A stretch of DNA of 64,000 nucleotides from Flavobacterium sp. KACC 22763 (GCF_028736155.1 NZ_CP117879.1:3286001-3350000), one strand, 5' to 3'. Numbered from the stretch's first letter, positions 8,780 through 18,903 are shown. Notes: generated by a model from the sequence alone, not told the origin. Made by a program: numbers and translations.

Positions 8780-9148
8780 TTATGGGTTTAATGGGCTGTC
8801 TGGATCACCATAAGGAGGAACTGGGCGAGCACCATCATAAACAACATCTCCACCAGTAAATAGTCCGTCGTTTTTGAAAACATCAACATAAATTCTCTTT
8901 TCAGGATCCCATTTTGCGCCAACAAATATTAAAGTCTGCTCTCCATCATTATTGATTCCGTTATAAGCACGAACAGCTTGAATATCCTGATCTAATACTA
9001 ATTTTAAAGTTTCTAATGGAATTAAGAAACCGTCAACTTTTTTTCTTTTACCTTCTTCAATTCCAGTATCTTTACGATACTTATCTGCCCATGTAATACC
9101 TTCAGACAAAGAAATTCTAATACTTTCTGAATTTAATTCTTCACTCAT
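8780..9148 (-). CDS. Conserved hypothetical soluble protein
   Basis: 122 residues, acidic, with no signal peptide and no family I recognise. It contains GITWADKYRKDTGIEEGKR, FVGAKWDPEKRIYVDVF and a proline-rich tail (ARPVPPYGDPDSPLNP). It is the first gene of the four-gene sensor cluster, with a 137-base upstream gap after dnaB's terminator region. Confidence 0.65.
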   Translation of the reverse strand: MSEELNSESIRISLSEGITWADKYRKDTGIEEGKRKKVDGFLIPLETLKLVLDQDIQAVRAYNGINNDGEQTLIFVGAKWDPEKRIYVDVFKNDGLFTGGDVVYDGARPVPPYGDPDSPLNP

Positions 9149-9249
9149 AATTTAAAATTTGTTTATTGGTTAATAATTTAAAAAATTAATAGTTTGTAAT
9201 TGGTTCAGCTAAACTACTGATTTTAATTAGAAAATTAACATTTAAACAC

Positions 9250-9275
9250 AAAAAAAGCCTTAAAAATAAGGTTTC
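9250..9275 (-). terminator. Terminator of dnaB
   Basis: On the minus strand the stem is AAACCTTA-tttt-TAAGGCTT, with one mismatch, followed by a run of T, about 12 bases after the dnaB stop. Confidence 0.6.
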
Positions 9276-9285
9276 TTGATTTTTT

Positions 9286-10830
9286 TTAGAATGGAACATC
9301 GCTATCGTCATCGTCGTCGTTTAAATTACTTCCGAAGGCTTCATTAGCAGATGGTAAATTTTTTGTTAGGAAAGGATTATCATCATGATTCATTTTAGAT
9401 GGTAAATCATCATAACCTCCTGTAAATTCTTCTAAGTTATCGAACTTACCTAAATGTCCTAAGAATTTCAGACGAATATTTTCTAATCCACCGTTACGGT
9501 GCTTGGCTATAATAAACTCCGCCTGACCTGTTGTCGAAGAGGCTTCATCATCATCCCATTCTTCAATTTTATAATATTCCGGACGGTATATAAACGATAC
9601 AATATCGGCATCCTGCTCAATCGCTCCAGATTCACGAAGATCCGAAAGTAAAGGTCGTTTACTAGATCCACGGGTTTCAACGGCACGCGATAACTGAGAA
9701 AGTGCAATTACCGGAACGTTCAACTCTTTTGCCAAAGCCTTTAAGTTTCGAGAAATTGTAGAGATCTCTTGCTCACGGTTTCCTCCTCCTTTTCCGCTTC
9801 CTCCTGCAGTCATTAACTGCAAGTAGTCAATAATAATTAATTTAATTCCGTGCTGAGAAGCCAAACGACGGCATTTTGCACGTAAATCAAATATCGAAAG
9901 CGAAGGTGTATCATCAATAAACAACGGTGCTTTTTCTAAGTTTTTCACTTTAGTACTCAGCTGTTCCCATTCGTGCTTTTCTAGTTTACCAGTTCTTAAT
10001 TTCTCAGAAGAAAGTCCAGTTTCAGAAGAAATAAGCCTCGTAATCAACTGAACCGATGCCATCTCCAGAGAGAAAATCGCAACCGCATGCCCAAATTGAA
10101 TACTTACGTTTCTGGCCATCGAAAGGACAAAAGCCGTTTTACCCATACCAGGACGAGCCGCAATAATAATCAAATCCGAAGGTTGCCATCCAGAAGTTAC
10201 TTCATCTAGTTTCTCAAATCCAGTTGCAACACCACTCAAACCTTCTTTACCAGCAATTTCTTCAATACGCTTCTTTGCTTGAAGAACCAAACTCTGAGCT
10301 GTTTCAGAACTACGCTTGATGTTTCCTTGTGTTACTTCATACAATTTAGATTCTGCTTTATCCAGCAAATCGAAAACGTCTGTAGTTTCGTCATAAGATT
10401 CTTCAATAATTTCAGATGAAATTCGAATCAAACTTCTTTGAATAAATTTTTGAAGAATAATACGCGAGTGGAATTCGATGTGTGCCGAAGATGCAATTTT
10501 TTGCGTAAGCTGGATTAGATAGAAATCTCCCCCGGCTAAATCTAGCTTTCCATTTTTCTTTAACTGTGTAGAAACAGTCAGCAAATCTATCGGCTGAGTT
10601 TCTGTAAAAAGCTGTAAAATTGCTTCAAAAATATGTTTGTGTGCATCTTTATAAAAAGCATCTGGCTGTAAAATATCAATTACATCATCTACCCCTTTCT
10701 TATCAATCATCATCGCACCAAGAACTGCCTCTTCTAAGTCGATTACTTGCGGAGGAAGCTTACCTTTTTCTAGATTAATAATTGTGGTTTTGTCGACCTT
10801 GACAGGGTTTACATTTTTGAAATTTTCCAT
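9286..10830 (-). CDS. dnaB: Replicative DNA helicase DnaB
   Basis: 514 residues. The N-terminal DnaB domain begins with LPPQVIDLEEAVLGAMM. The RecA-like helicase core holds Walker A (AARPGMGKTA), Walker B (LIIIDYLQLM) and the C-terminal DnaB signature (SDLRESGAIEQDADIV). The acidic tail (NDDDDDSDVPF) resembles single-strand-binding-protein tails. It unwinds the replication fork as a hexamer and receives primase. Length and motifs are typical. Confidence 0.98.
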   Translation of the reverse strand: MENFKNVNPVKVDKTTIINLEKGKLPPQVIDLEEAVLGAMMIDKKGVDDVIDILQPDAFYKDAHKHIFEAILQLFTETQPIDLLTVSTQLKKNGKLDLAGGDFYLIQLTQKIASSAHIEFHSRIILQKFIQRSLIRISSEIIEESYDETTDVFDLLDKAESKLYEVTQGNIKRSSETAQSLVLQAKKRIEEIAGKEGLSGVATGFEKLDEVTSGWQPSDLIIIAARPGMGKTAFVLSMARNVSIQFGHAVAIFSLEMASVQLITRLISSETGLSSEKLRTGKLEKHEWEQLSTKVKNLEKAPLFIDDTPSLSIFDLRAKCRRLASQHGIKLIIIDYLQLMTAGGSGKGGGNREQEISTISRNLKALAKELNVPVIALSQLSRAVETRGSSKRPLLSDLRESGAIEQDADIVSFIYRPEYYKIEEWDDDEASSTTGQAEFIIAKHRNGGLENIRLKFLGHLGKFDNLEEFTGGYDDLPSKMNHDDNPFLTKNLPSANEAFGSNLNDDDDDSDVPF

Positions 10831-10920
10831 ATAGCGAAAGTAGCAAAATTTAAAAAAAATCTGCTATCGAGTTATAACTAATAATTGTTTATAAATAATC
10901 TTGATTTGTTCATAACCAAA

Positions 10921-10953
10921 AAAAAATCCGAAACCGCAGGGCTTCGGATTTTT
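10921..10953 (-). terminator. Terminator of accA
   Basis: On the minus strand AAAATCCGAA and TTCGGATTTT pair around a GC-rich loop, followed by T residues, 18 bases past the accA stop. Confidence 0.8.
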
Positions 10954-10970
10954 AATTCTATTTTATGAAT

Positions 10971-11924
10971 TTACTCTTTAAACTCGCCCATATTACTGTA
11001 TTTGTCCATTCTTTGGGCAATTAAATCGGCTGTTGATAAGTCTTTCAATTCGTTATATCCTTTTGTAATATATTCCGCTACTGTTTTAAAAGTAGTTTCT
11101 CTATCATAATGCGCTCCTCCTAGTGGTTCTGGAATCACATCATCAACAAGTTTTTGTTTTTTCATGTCAGAAGAAGTCAGTTTTAAAGCTTCTGCTGCAC
11201 GCTCTTTATACTCCCAGCTTTTCCATAAAATAGAAGAGCAAGATTCTGGAGAAATTACAGAATACCAAGTATTCTCTAACATATATACTTTATCACCAAC
11301 ACCAATTCCTAAAGCTCCACCTGAAGCACCTTCACCAATAATAACGGTAATGATTGGCACCTGCAGACGAACCATTTCGAAAATATTTCTAGCAATAGCT
11401 TCTCCTTGTCCTCTTTCTTCAGCTTCAAGTCCTGGATACGCACCTGGAGTATCTACCAAAGTAAGAACTGGAATTCCGAATTTCTCTGCCATTTTCATCA
11501 AACGCAAAGCTTTACGGTATCCTTCTGGATTAGCCATACCGAAATTACGGTATTGACGTGTTTTTGTATTAAAACCTTTTTGCTGACCGATAATCATAAA
11601 CGATTGTCCGTTTATTTTACCAAGACCACCAACCATTGCTTTATCATCTTTAAAACCTCTATCTCCATGAAGCTCTAAGAAAGTATCTCCACAGATTGCT
11701 CTAATGTAGTCTAAAGTATAAGGTCTATTTGGATGTCTTGACAATTGTACTCTCTGCCAAGCCGTAAGGTTTTTATATATTTCTTTTTTAGTCTCTACTA
11801 ATTTTTTGTTGATTTCCTTGCACGTCGGCGTTACGTCAACGTCAGATTCTTTTCCAATAATAACGCACTTTTCTAACTGTTCTTCAAGTTCTTTAATTGG
11901 AAGCTCAAAATCTAAATATTCCAT
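10971..11924 (-). CDS. accA: Acetyl-CoA carboxylase carboxyltransferase subunit alpha
   Basis: A 317-residue canonical AccA. It starts [17 protein letters not shown] and carries [18 protein letters not shown] and the glycine-rich [15 protein letters not shown] of the crotonase-type fold. With AccD it transfers carboxyl from carboxybiotin to acetyl-CoA to give malonyl-CoA for fatty acid synthesis. It appears monocistronic, with a terminator on its 3' side. Confidence 0.98.
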   Translation of the reverse strand: MEYLDFELPIKELEEQLEKCVIIGKESDVDVTPTCKEINKKLVETKKEIYKNLTAWQRVQLSRHPNRPYTLDYIRAICGDTFLELHGDRGFKDDKAMVGGLGKINGQSFMIIGQQKGFNTKTRQYRNFGMANPEGYRKALRLMKMAEKFGIPVLTLVDTPGAYPGLEAEERGQGEAIARNIFEMVRLQVPIITVIIGEGASGGALGIGVGDKVYMLENTWYSVISPESCSSILWKSWEYKERAAEALKLTSSDMKKQKLVDDVIPEPLGGAHYDRETTFKTVAEYITKGYNELKDLSTADLIAQRMDKYSNMGEFKE

Positions 11925-12036
11925 GGATTTTTGAATTTTGTTTGTAAATCGAACCGCAAATATAAAAATATTATATCATTGGCGAAGTTAATTGTTATTT
12001 AAAGTATAAAAATGCATTTTAATAATAAGGAAACTA

Positions 12037-12927
12037 TTACAAGTTTTCTTTCTTGTTCTGATAATGCTTGAATACACCGTTTAGAATAACTGTTATGATT
12101 ATTATAACAGCTCCGATGTAAAACTCAACACTCATTTTTTCTTTTCCTCCTAATATAAAATAAGCCAAAACTATTCCGTAAACTGGCTCTAAATTAGTGG
12201 TTAACATTACAGTATAAGGCGTCAATCTCTGCATTACTTTAACCGAAGCTGTAAACGCATAAGCCGTACAGATTGAAGCTAAAACCAATAATAAAACCCA
12301 ATTATTTAAAGACATTTGGAAGAAATCTGCTGTAAATTTTCCTTGAAATAAAAAATAAACTGTAATAAAGAAAACTCCCGCCCCAAATTCATAAAATGTA
12401 ATAACTGAGGGTTCATGATCTGATATTAACTTTCCATTCATTAAAGTAAATAATACTCCTAAAATGATCGCTGCCAAAGCATAATAAACACCCTCGAGGT
12501 ATTTTATTTCAACCTGAAGAATCAATCCTAAACCGGCAATTATTACAAGCCCGAAAAGAACTTCATACCAAAGTACTTTTCTTCCATAAAATAATGGTTC
12601 TAATAAAGAAGCAAAAAATGCTCCTAAAGAAAATATAGAAAGTGTAATAGAAACGTTGGAAACATGGATTGCCCTAAAAAAGAAAATCCAATGAAGTGCA
12701 ATCAATAATCCGACAAAAATCAATTTAAAAAATTCTTTTATCGGAACCTGAAAAGACTGCTTTTTATAAGCAATAAATCCGCCGAGAAATATCATGGCAA
12801 TCAACATTCTGTACCAAACCAAATTTTCGGCATCAATTGTAATTAAAGCGCCCAAAATGGCTGTAAAACCCCAGATAAAAACAATTAAGTGAAGATTTAA
12901 ATAACTTTTTAAATTATCGTTTCGCAT
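12037..12927 (-). CDS. EamA/DMT-family transporter
   Basis: 296 residues with about ten membrane helices in two EamA repeats. Typical features are HLIVFIWGFTAILGALI at the N-terminus and LTTNLEPVYGIVLAYFILG in the second repeat. It is an inner-membrane drug/metabolite-type permease of unknown substrate. It overlaps the upstream LptF/G permease gene by 14 bases, so the two are translationally coupled. Confidence 0.9.
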   Translation of the reverse strand: MRNDNLKSYLNLHLIVFIWGFTAILGALITIDAENLVWYRMLIAMIFLGGFIAYKKQSFQVPIKEFFKLIFVGLLIALHWIFFFRAIHVSNVSITLSIFSLGAFFASLLEPLFYGRKVLWYEVLFGLVIIAGLGLILQVEIKYLEGVYYALAAIILGVLFTLMNGKLISDHEPSVITFYEFGAGVFFITVYFLFQGKFTADFFQMSLNNWVLLLVLASICTAYAFTASVKVMQRLTPYTVMLTTNLEPVYGIVLAYFILGGKEKMSVEFYIGAVIIIITVILNGVFKHYQNKKENL

Positions 12928-14002
12928 TACGTAATAAGTAAACTGCTAGTATTCCGAAAACAATATTTGGGAACCAGACAGCTAATAAAGGTGAGAAGGT
13001 AGATTTTTCAGCTAGTGTACCAAAGATTTTATCAAAGAATACAAATGAAAACGCAATTGCAATTCCGATGGCAAGGTTCATTCCCATTCCGCCACGACGT
13101 TTCATAGAAGAAACCGAAACCGCAATAATGGTCAAAATAAATGCTGAAACTGGAATACTATATTTTTTATAAAGAACAACCAAATAGGTATTAATATTTC
13201 CTGAACCTCTTTTTCTTTCTTTTTCAATAAAATCAATTAATTTACCAAGAGTAAGAGTTTCTGCAATATAAACTACTGGCGTTAAATCTGCCAATTCAAA
13301 TTTAAAAGCTACATTTCTTTCGGGAAATTTTTCAATTACATCATTTAATTCTCCTACTGTTCTTTTAGTATAATCGTACAAAACGTAAATCTTCTTTTTA
13401 GGATCCCATTTTATACGACTTGCAGTGATTTTATAAGTCAATTTTTCATTTTCAAAATGTTCTAAAGAAAAATTGAAAGCCGTTTTTGATTCTTCATTAA
13501 AGCTGTTTACAAAAATAAAATCATGATCGTTAATTTGTCTGTAAACATTAGTGTTTTCACCTCGCATGAGCTCTTTTCCATTTCCTTTCAAATAAGTATA
13601 CCTAAAATTATTATACCCTTCGCTCGCCGCAGGAACAATAAAAAATCCCATAAGCAACACAAAAATTGAAACAATTGTTGCACCTATAATATAAGGACGC
13701 AAGAAACGAGTAAATGAAATTCCAGAACTCAAAATGGCAATAATTTCAGTATTATTGGCCAGTTTTGATGTAAACCATATTACCGATAAAAACAAAAATA
13801 TCGGGAACAGCGAATTAATAAAATAGATTGTAAAGTTGTAATAATAGAAAGCAATATCTCCAAAAGGAATCTTGTTTTCAAGCATTTTATTCACCTTTTC
13901 AGAAACATCAATCACAATTCCGATCGGTGCAAACAAAAGCAGCATGACAGAAAAAGTTCCCAGATATCTTTTTAAGATGTATTTATCTATTATTGTTAAC
14001 AT
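12914..14002 (-). CDS. LptF/LptG-family (YjgP/YjgQ) permease
   Basis: 362 residues. An N-terminal trio of membrane helices (KYILKRYLGTFSVMLLLFAPIG), a periplasmic beta-jellyroll segment (about 130-260) and a C-terminal trio give the LptF/G topology. In the family, LptF and LptG form the inner-membrane part of the LptB2FG exporter that drives lipopolysaccharide to the outer membrane. Which of the two this is cannot be settled from one sequence. Confidence 0.92.
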   Translation of the reverse strand: MLTIIDKYILKRYLGTFSVMLLLFAPIGIVIDVSEKVNKMLENKIPFGDIAFYYYNFTIYFINSLFPIFLFLSVIWFTSKLANNTEIIAILSSGISFTRFLRPYIIGATIVSIFVLLMGFFIVPAASEGYNNFRYTYLKGNGKELMRGENTNVYRQINDHDFIFVNSFNEESKTAFNFSLEHFENEKLTYKITASRIKWDPKKKIYVLYDYTKRTVGELNDVIEKFPERNVAFKFELADLTPVVYIAETLTLGKLIDFIEKERKRGSGNINTYLVVLYKKYSIPVSAFILTIIAVSVSSMKRRGGMGMNLAIGIAIAFSFVFFDKIFGTLAEKSTFSPLLAVWFPNIVFGILAVYLLRNAKR

Positions 14003-14011
14003 AGATTTTTT

Positions 14012-14097
14012 GTTTCAAGTTTTTCTTGTTTCAGGTTTCAAGTTTGTTAGATTCGATTCTTACCAGAACCTGAAACTTGAAACCTGAAACTTAAAAC
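14012..14097. repeat. Inverted-repeat intergenic element (GTTTCAGGTTTCAAGTTT family)
   Basis: GTTTCAGGTTTCAAGTTT near 14031 and its reverse complement AAACTTGAAACCTGAAAC near 14074 flank a 25-base loop. Extra TTTCAAGTTTT and AAACTTAAAAC words lie outside. It sits between tgt and the LptF/G permease, both on the minus strand, and could fold into a long hairpin in their transcript. Confidence 0.75.
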
Positions 14098-14100
14098 TTT

Positions 14101-15231
14101 TTAAAGTCTTTGGCTCATATTCTTAACCATCATTTCTTTCCATGGTCTAAAATCGCCTGCTAAGATATGTTTTCTAGCTTCACGAACCAACCACATATAG
14201 AAACCAAGATTATGAATGGTAGCAATTTGTTTTCCTAAATATTCATTGGCCGCAAACAAGTGTCGTAAATATGCTTTTGTATATTCTGTATCAACAAAAG
14301 TATGTCCCATTTCATCAATTGGAGAAAAATCAGCTTCCCACTTTTTATTCTTGATATTGATAGTTCCGTTTGCTGTAAACAACATTCCATTTCTTGCATT
14401 ACGAGTTGGCATAACGCAATCGAACATATCAATTCCTAACGCGATATTTTCTAAAATATTAATCGGAGTTCCAACGCCCATTAAATAACGAGGTTTATCT
14501 TCTGGAAGAATTTCGCAAACTACTTCAGTCATAGCGTACATTTCTTCAGCAGGTTCACCAACAGAAAGTCCTCCAATTGCATTTCCTTGCTGACCAGCAT
14601 TTGCAATATATTCAGCCGACTGGCGACGCAAATCTTTGTAGGTACTTCCTTGAACAATCGGGAAAAATGTTTGTTCGTATCCGTATTTATAAGGCACTTT
14701 TTCCAAATGATTGATACATCTGTCCAACCAACGATGTGTCATATGCATAGAACGCTGTGCATAACGGTAATCACAAGGATAAGGCGTACATTCATCAAAT
14801 GCCATAATAATATCAGCTCCAATGGTACGCTGAATTTCCATTACATTTTCTGGTGTAAAAAAGTGGTACGAACCATCAATATGCGATTTAAACTTAACCC
14901 CTTCTTCCTTTATTTTTCTATTTGAAGAAAGAGAATACACCTGATATCCACCAGAATCTGTCAAAATATTACGATCCCAGTTCATGAATTTATGCAATCC
15001 ACCCGCTTTTTCCAAAATCTCGGTTTGCGGACGCAAATATAAATGGTATGTATTTCCAAGAATAATATCCGGATTTATTTCTTCTTTCAATTCGCGCTGA
15101 TGCACTCCTTTTACAGAAGCAACCGTTCCAACCGGCATAAAAATTGGCGTTTCAATTACGCCGTGATCAGTAGTTATACTTCCCGCTCTTGCTTTAGACT
15201 GCGGATCTTTTTGTAATAAATCGAACTTCAT
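14101..15231 (-). CDS. tgt: Queuine/preQ1 tRNA-guanine transglycosylase
   Basis: 376 residues. Conserved elements are LTDSGGYQVYSLS (first active-site Asp), GGLSVGEP (substrate pocket), DMFDCVMPTRNARNG (catalytic Asp and tRNA loop) and IATIHNLGFY. It exchanges guanine-34 of GUN-anticodon tRNAs for preQ1. The segment that holds the three zinc Cys in E. coli and Zymomonas Tgt here reads SPIDEMGHTFVDTEYTKAYL, with no cysteine; only the His in TIHN is kept. The overall call is firm, and the missing zinc site is listed as a finding. Confidence 0.97.
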   Translation of the reverse strand: MKFDLLQKDPQSKARAGSITTDHGVIETPIFMPVGTVASVKGVHQRELKEEINPDIILGNTYHLYLRPQTEILEKAGGLHKFMNWDRNILTDSGGYQVYSLSSNRKIKEEGVKFKSHIDGSYHFFTPENVMEIQRTIGADIIMAFDECTPYPCDYRYAQRSMHMTHRWLDRCINHLEKVPYKYGYEQTFFPIVQGSTYKDLRRQSAEYIANAGQQGNAIGGLSVGEPAEEMYAMTEVVCEILPEDKPRYLMGVGTPINILENIALGIDMFDCVMPTRNARNGMLFTANGTINIKNKKWEADFSPIDEMGHTFVDTEYTKAYLRHLFAANEYLGKQIATIHNLGFYMWLVREARKHILAGDFRPWKEMMVKNMSQRL

Positions 15232-15388
15232 TTCTTTCTTTTTTCAGTCGGCAAAGATAAGCTAATTTCAGGGAAATTTAATTAATTAGAAAAATTGTGA
15301 ATTATAAAATTGAGTTAATTCAAAAACAATATAAAACCTAAACTTGATAAATTTTTAAATTTGAATAAAATCTATTGAAAATGAAATG

Positions 15389-15424
15389 TAGTGCTGTCTG
15401 ACTGAGCGAAGTCGAAGTGCTCAC
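15389..15424. repeat. Short dispersed repeat containing ACTGAGCGAAGTCGAAGTGC
   Basis: This GC-richer word sits in the 221-base gap between tgt and the ChbG/YdjC gene. I recognise it as a sequence commonly dispersed between genes in Flavobacterium. Only one copy is seen here, so its repeat status rests on recall. Confidence 0.4.
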
Positions 15425-15453
15425 ACAGCAAATTCACAACAATAAAAAATCAG

Positions 15454-16332
15454 ATGAACTTAGCACAAAAACTCGGATATCCTGAAAACACCAAATTATT
15501 AATCATTCACGCCGATGATGCGGGATTATCCCATTCCGAAAACCAGGCAACTAAACAGTCTCTCCAAAACGGATCTGTTAATTCTTATAGCATAATGGTA
15601 CCTTGTCCATGGTTTTTTGAAATGGCAACTTTCGCAAAAAACAATCCGAATTATGATTGCGGCATTCATTTGACTCTAACCTGTGAATGGGAAAATTATA
15701 AATTTGGCCCCATCCTTCCAGTTTCTGAAGTCTCAAGTTTAGTGGATCAGAATGGCTATTTTTATAAAAACAGACAGGATTTCAAAAACAATGCAAAACC
15801 CTCTGAAATTAAAAAAGAACTTACTGCACAAATAGAAAAAGCTTTGAAGTTTGGCATTGAGCCAACGCATCTCGATTCGCACATGTGTAGTGTTGGCGTC
15901 ACTCCTGAAATTTTAGAAATCTATAAAGAGCTAGGAAAAACATACAATTTACCTGTTTTTATCAATAAAGACTTTGTAGAATCAATTTCTTTATCTGATG
16001 AAAAATATAATTTTGATGATGCGCTTTTGACCGATAACCTTTTAATTGGATACTATACTGACTTTGAAAAAGGAGAACTTAAAAAATCTTATGCAAGAGC
16101 TTTAGATAGTGCAGTTTCTGGATTAAATGTTTTCCTGCTTCATCCTGCCTTTGATGATTTTGAAATGCAAGGCATCACAATAAATCATCCTAATTTTGGC
16201 TCAGAATGGCGTCAAATAGACTTTGATTTTTTTATAAGTGATGAATGCAAAACAAAACTAAAGGAGAATAATATTCAGTTAATTACCTGGAAACAAATTG
16301 GGCAAGTAGAGAATTTGTCAAGTAGAGAATAA
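15454..16332 (+). CDS. ChbG/YdjC-family carbohydrate deacetylase
   Basis: 292 residues. The metal site is recognisable: Asp pair in [10 protein letters not shown], His in [11 protein letters not shown] and [10 protein letters not shown], and a late HPAF. Family members remove acetyl groups from N-acetylated oligosaccharides such as chitobiose. The protein has no signal peptide, so it should act in the cytoplasm on imported sugars. It appears to be a single gene. Confidence 0.88.
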   Translation: MNLAQKLGYPENTKLLIIHADDAGLSHSENQATKQSLQNGSVNSYSIMVPCPWFFEMATFAKNNPNYDCGIHLTLTCEWENYKFGPILPVSEVSSLVDQNGYFYKNRQDFKNNAKPSEIKKELTAQIEKALKFGIEPTHLDSHMCSVGVTPEILEIYKELGKTYNLPVFINKDFVESISLSDEKYNFDDALLTDNLLIGYYTDFEKGELKKSYARALDSAVSGLNVFLLHPAFDDFEMQGITINHPNFGSEWRQIDFDFFISDECKTKLKENNIQLITWKQIGQVENLSSRE

Positions 16333-16452
16333 GATAATTTCTTTTTCTGAAAATTTATAACATACTGATTTTAAAAATATAAGCATTGAAAGCATAGATT
16401 TCATAACTTTATAATAGAAAAAATCTGTTTAATAATATTTAATACTGGCATT

Positions 16453-16752
16453 ATGATAAACTCAGAAGATAAAAACACCTCAAAAGAAAATGAAATAGAA
16501 AGAAATCTGGAAAATCTAAATTATCCATCAAATGAAGACATTTACAATCGTGAAGATAAGTTAGATGATATTGACCCAGAAAACATTTCTACTGACAAAA
16601 CCATTATTCAAAATAATAATGAGTGGAAACAAAACAGCGACAAAATTGGAAATGATTTAGACATTCCAGGTGCTGAGCTAGACGATGATCAAGAGGAAAT
16701 AGGCTCAGAAGATGAAGAAAATAATTACTATAGCGAAGGAGATACCGAGTAA
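16453..16752 (+). CDS. Acidic low-complexity hypothetical protein
   Basis: 99 residues rich in Asp, Glu and Asn and probably disordered, ending DDQEEIGSEDEENNYYSEGD. No family is recognised. A second protein of similar composition lies at 47161. A clear terminator 30 bases after the stop supports an expressed gene. Confidence 0.6.
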   Translation: MINSEDKNTSKENEIERNLENLNYPSNEDIYNREDKLDDIDPENISTDKTIIQNNNEWKQNSDKIGNDLDIPGAELDDDQEEIGSEDEENNYYSEGDTE

Positions 16753-16782
16753 AAAACTTTCTATTCTTAATTCCACACATAA

Positions 16783-16812
16783 AAGTCTTGCCAAAATGCA
16801 GGGCTTTTTTTC
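16783..16812 (+). terminator. Intrinsic terminator
   Basis: AAGTCTTGC-caaaat-GCAGGGCTT pairs along nine bases in RNA with G-U pairs and runs into TTTTTTT. It lies just after the acidic protein gene. Confidence 0.75.
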
Positions 16813-16998
16813 TGCCTTATTCAAAAATGAGAAAAATGCATTTATAAAAAATCAAAAACAAAACCCTCACGATATTTTATTTCATAATGTAAAAAAAACA
16901 GTAAAATTTAACAATTGCTATAAAACTAAAGCAAAAAATCATTTGTCTCCCCGCAAAATAACGATTACTTTTGCTCCAGTTTAACTTTTACATATAAA

Positions 16999-17847
16999 AT
17001 GAAGCCTAACACACAACAATTAAGCGATTTAACGATCCAAGTAAGAAGAGATATTCTTAGAATGGTACATGCTGTAAACTCTGGACACCCAGGTGGTTCA
17101 TTAGGTTGTACTGAATTTTTGGTAACATTATATCAAAATATAATGGACCGCAAAGAAGGTTTTGATATGGACGGAATTGGAGAAGATTTATTTTTCCTTT
17201 CAAACGGACACATTTCTCCTGTCTTTTATAGCGTTCTAGCACGTAGTGGTTACTTTCCAGTTTCAGAATTAGCTACATTCAGATTATTAGATTCTCGTTT
17301 ACAAGGACACCCAACAACTCACGAAGGTTTACCTGGAGTTCGCATTGCGTCTGGTTCATTAGGACAAGGTTTATCTGTAGCTTTGGGAGCTGCTCAAGCT
17401 AAAAAATTAAACAAAGACAATCATATCGTATATAGTTTGCACGGAGACGGAGAACTACAAGAAGGTCAAAACTGGGAAGCTATCATGTATGCTTCTGCAA
17501 AAAAAGTAGACAACATTATTGCTACAATTGACCTTAACGGTAAACAAATTGACGGAACAACAGATGAAGTTTTACCAATGGGAAGTCTTCGCGCTAAGTT
17601 TGAAGCTTTTGACTGGGATGTTTTAGAAATTAAAGAAGGAAACAGCATCGATGCTATCATCGCTGGATTGACTGATGCTAAATCAAGAACAGGAAAAGGA
17701 AAACCAGTTTGCATCTTATTACACACAGAAATGGGTAATGGTGTAGACTTCATGATGCACACTCATGCTTGGCATGGTAAAGCTCCAAACAATGATCAAT
17801 TGGCTAGTGCTTTAGCTCAAAACATCTCAACTTTAGCGGACTATTAA
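16999..17847 (+). CDS. Transketolase, N-terminal subunit
   Basis: 282 residues matching the N-terminal half of transketolase. Features are HAVNSGHPGGSLGC at the start, the thiamine diphosphate motif GDGELQEGQNWEAIMYAS ... IDLNG, and a His-rich end (HTHAWHGKAPNN). Together with the next gene it makes a split two-subunit transketolase for the non-oxidative pentose phosphate pathway. The subunits are separated by a 79-base gap of AAGCTTAG-like repeats. Confidence 0.95.
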   Translation: MKPNTQQLSDLTIQVRRDILRMVHAVNSGHPGGSLGCTEFLVTLYQNIMDRKEGFDMDGIGEDLFFLSNGHISPVFYSVLARSGYFPVSELATFRLLDSRLQGHPTTHEGLPGVRIASGSLGQGLSVALGAAQAKKLNKDNHIVYSLHGDGELQEGQNWEAIMYASAKKVDNIIATIDLNGKQIDGTTDEVLPMGSLRAKFEAFDWDVLEIKEGNSIDAIIAGLTDAKSRTGKGKPVCILLHTEMGNGVDFMMHTHAWHGKAPNNDQLASALAQNISTLADY

Positions 17848-17926
17848 AAAGTACTCAGTCTCAGCAGACAAGTTTTCAGCTTAGAAACTTAGTCACTTAG
17901 AAGCTTAGTACCTCAAAAGAAATAAA

Positions 17927-18880
17927 ATGAAAAAATACGAAAATACAGGAAGTAAAGATACTCGTTCTGGTTTTGGAGCGGGAATGACTGAACTAGGTCA
18001 AAAAAACGAAAATGTTGTAGCATTATGTGCTGACTTAATTGGATCATTAAAATTTGATGATTTCAAAAAAAATCATCCAGAGCGTTTTTTCCAAATCGGA
18101 ATTGCTGAAGCAAACATGATCGGAATCGCAGCAGGTTTAACAATTGGAGGAAAAATTCCTTTTACTGGAACTTTTGCTAACTTTTCTACAGGAAGAGTTT
18201 ACGATCAAATTCGTCAATCTGTTGCTTATTCAGATAAAAATGTAAAAATCTGTGCTTCTCACGCTGGTTTAACTTTAGGAGAAGACGGTGCAACTCACCA
18301 AATCTTAGAAGATATCGGATTAATGAAAATGTTGCCAGGAATGACTGTAATCAACACTTGCGATTACAACCAGACTAAAGCTGCAACTATCGCATTAGCA
18401 GACCACCATGGTCCTGCTTACTTACGTTTCGGACGTCCAGTGGTAGCAAACTTTACTCCTGCTGACGAGCCATTCGTAATTGGAAAAGCAATTCTATTAA
18501 ACGAAGGAACTGATGTAACTATTATTGCAACTGGACACTTAGTTTGGGAAGCTCTTATTGCTGCTGAAAAATTAGAAGAAAAAGGAATTTCTGCTGAAGT
18601 AATTAACATCCACACCATCAAACCTCTTGACGAAGAAGCTATCCTTAAATCGGTTGCTAAAACAAGATGTGTAGTTACTGCTGAAGAGCACAACTACCTT
18701 GGAGGTCTTGGAGAAAGTGTTTCTGGAGTATTAGCTTTAAACAATCCAACTCCACAAGAATTTGTAGCAGTAAAAGATAGTTTTGGTGAATCCGGAACTC
18801 CAGAGCAATTAATGGAAAAATACAAACTAAACAATCAAGCGATTGTCGAAGCTGTAGAAAGAGTAATCAAAAGAAAGTAA
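17927..18880 (+). CDS. Transketolase, C-terminal subunit
   Basis: 317 residues matching the pyrimidine-binding and C-terminal domains of transketolase. The catalytic Glu for the thiazolium cofactor lies in QIGIAEANMIGIAAGL, with SHAGLTLGEDGATHQ and AEEHNYLGGLGE following. It pairs with the upstream N-terminal subunit to form the active enzyme. Split transketolases occur widely in bacteria and archaea, so this is not a broken gene. Confidence 0.95.
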   Translation: MKKYENTGSKDTRSGFGAGMTELGQKNENVVALCADLIGSLKFDDFKKNHPERFFQIGIAEANMIGIAAGLTIGGKIPFTGTFANFSTGRVYDQIRQSVAYSDKNVKICASHAGLTLGEDGATHQILEDIGLMKMLPGMTVINTCDYNQTKAATIALADHHGPAYLRFGRPVVANFTPADEPFVIGKAILLNEGTDVTIIATGHLVWEALIAAEKLEEKGISAEVINIHTIKPLDEEAILKSVAKTRCVVTAEEHNYLGGLGESVSGVLALNNPTPQEFVAVKDSFGESGTPEQLMEKYKLNNQAIVEAVERVIKRK

Positions 18881-18903
18881 TCTTTAAACTTTCTTACTTT
18901 ATA

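Noticed and set aside
9181-9250. A further TTGTTTA-type operator near dnaB
   Set aside because: TTTGTTTAT near 9165 has no matching TTAAACAA arm at 16 bases; the TTAAACAC at 9242 has no left arm.
16712-16984. 90-residue ORF after the acidic protein gene
   Set aside because: It overlaps the acidic protein and the terminator, and its composition is not protein-like.
16999-18880. Frameshifted transketolase
   Set aside because: Both halves have complete ends, separate starts and a 79-base gap; two-subunit transketolases are well known.
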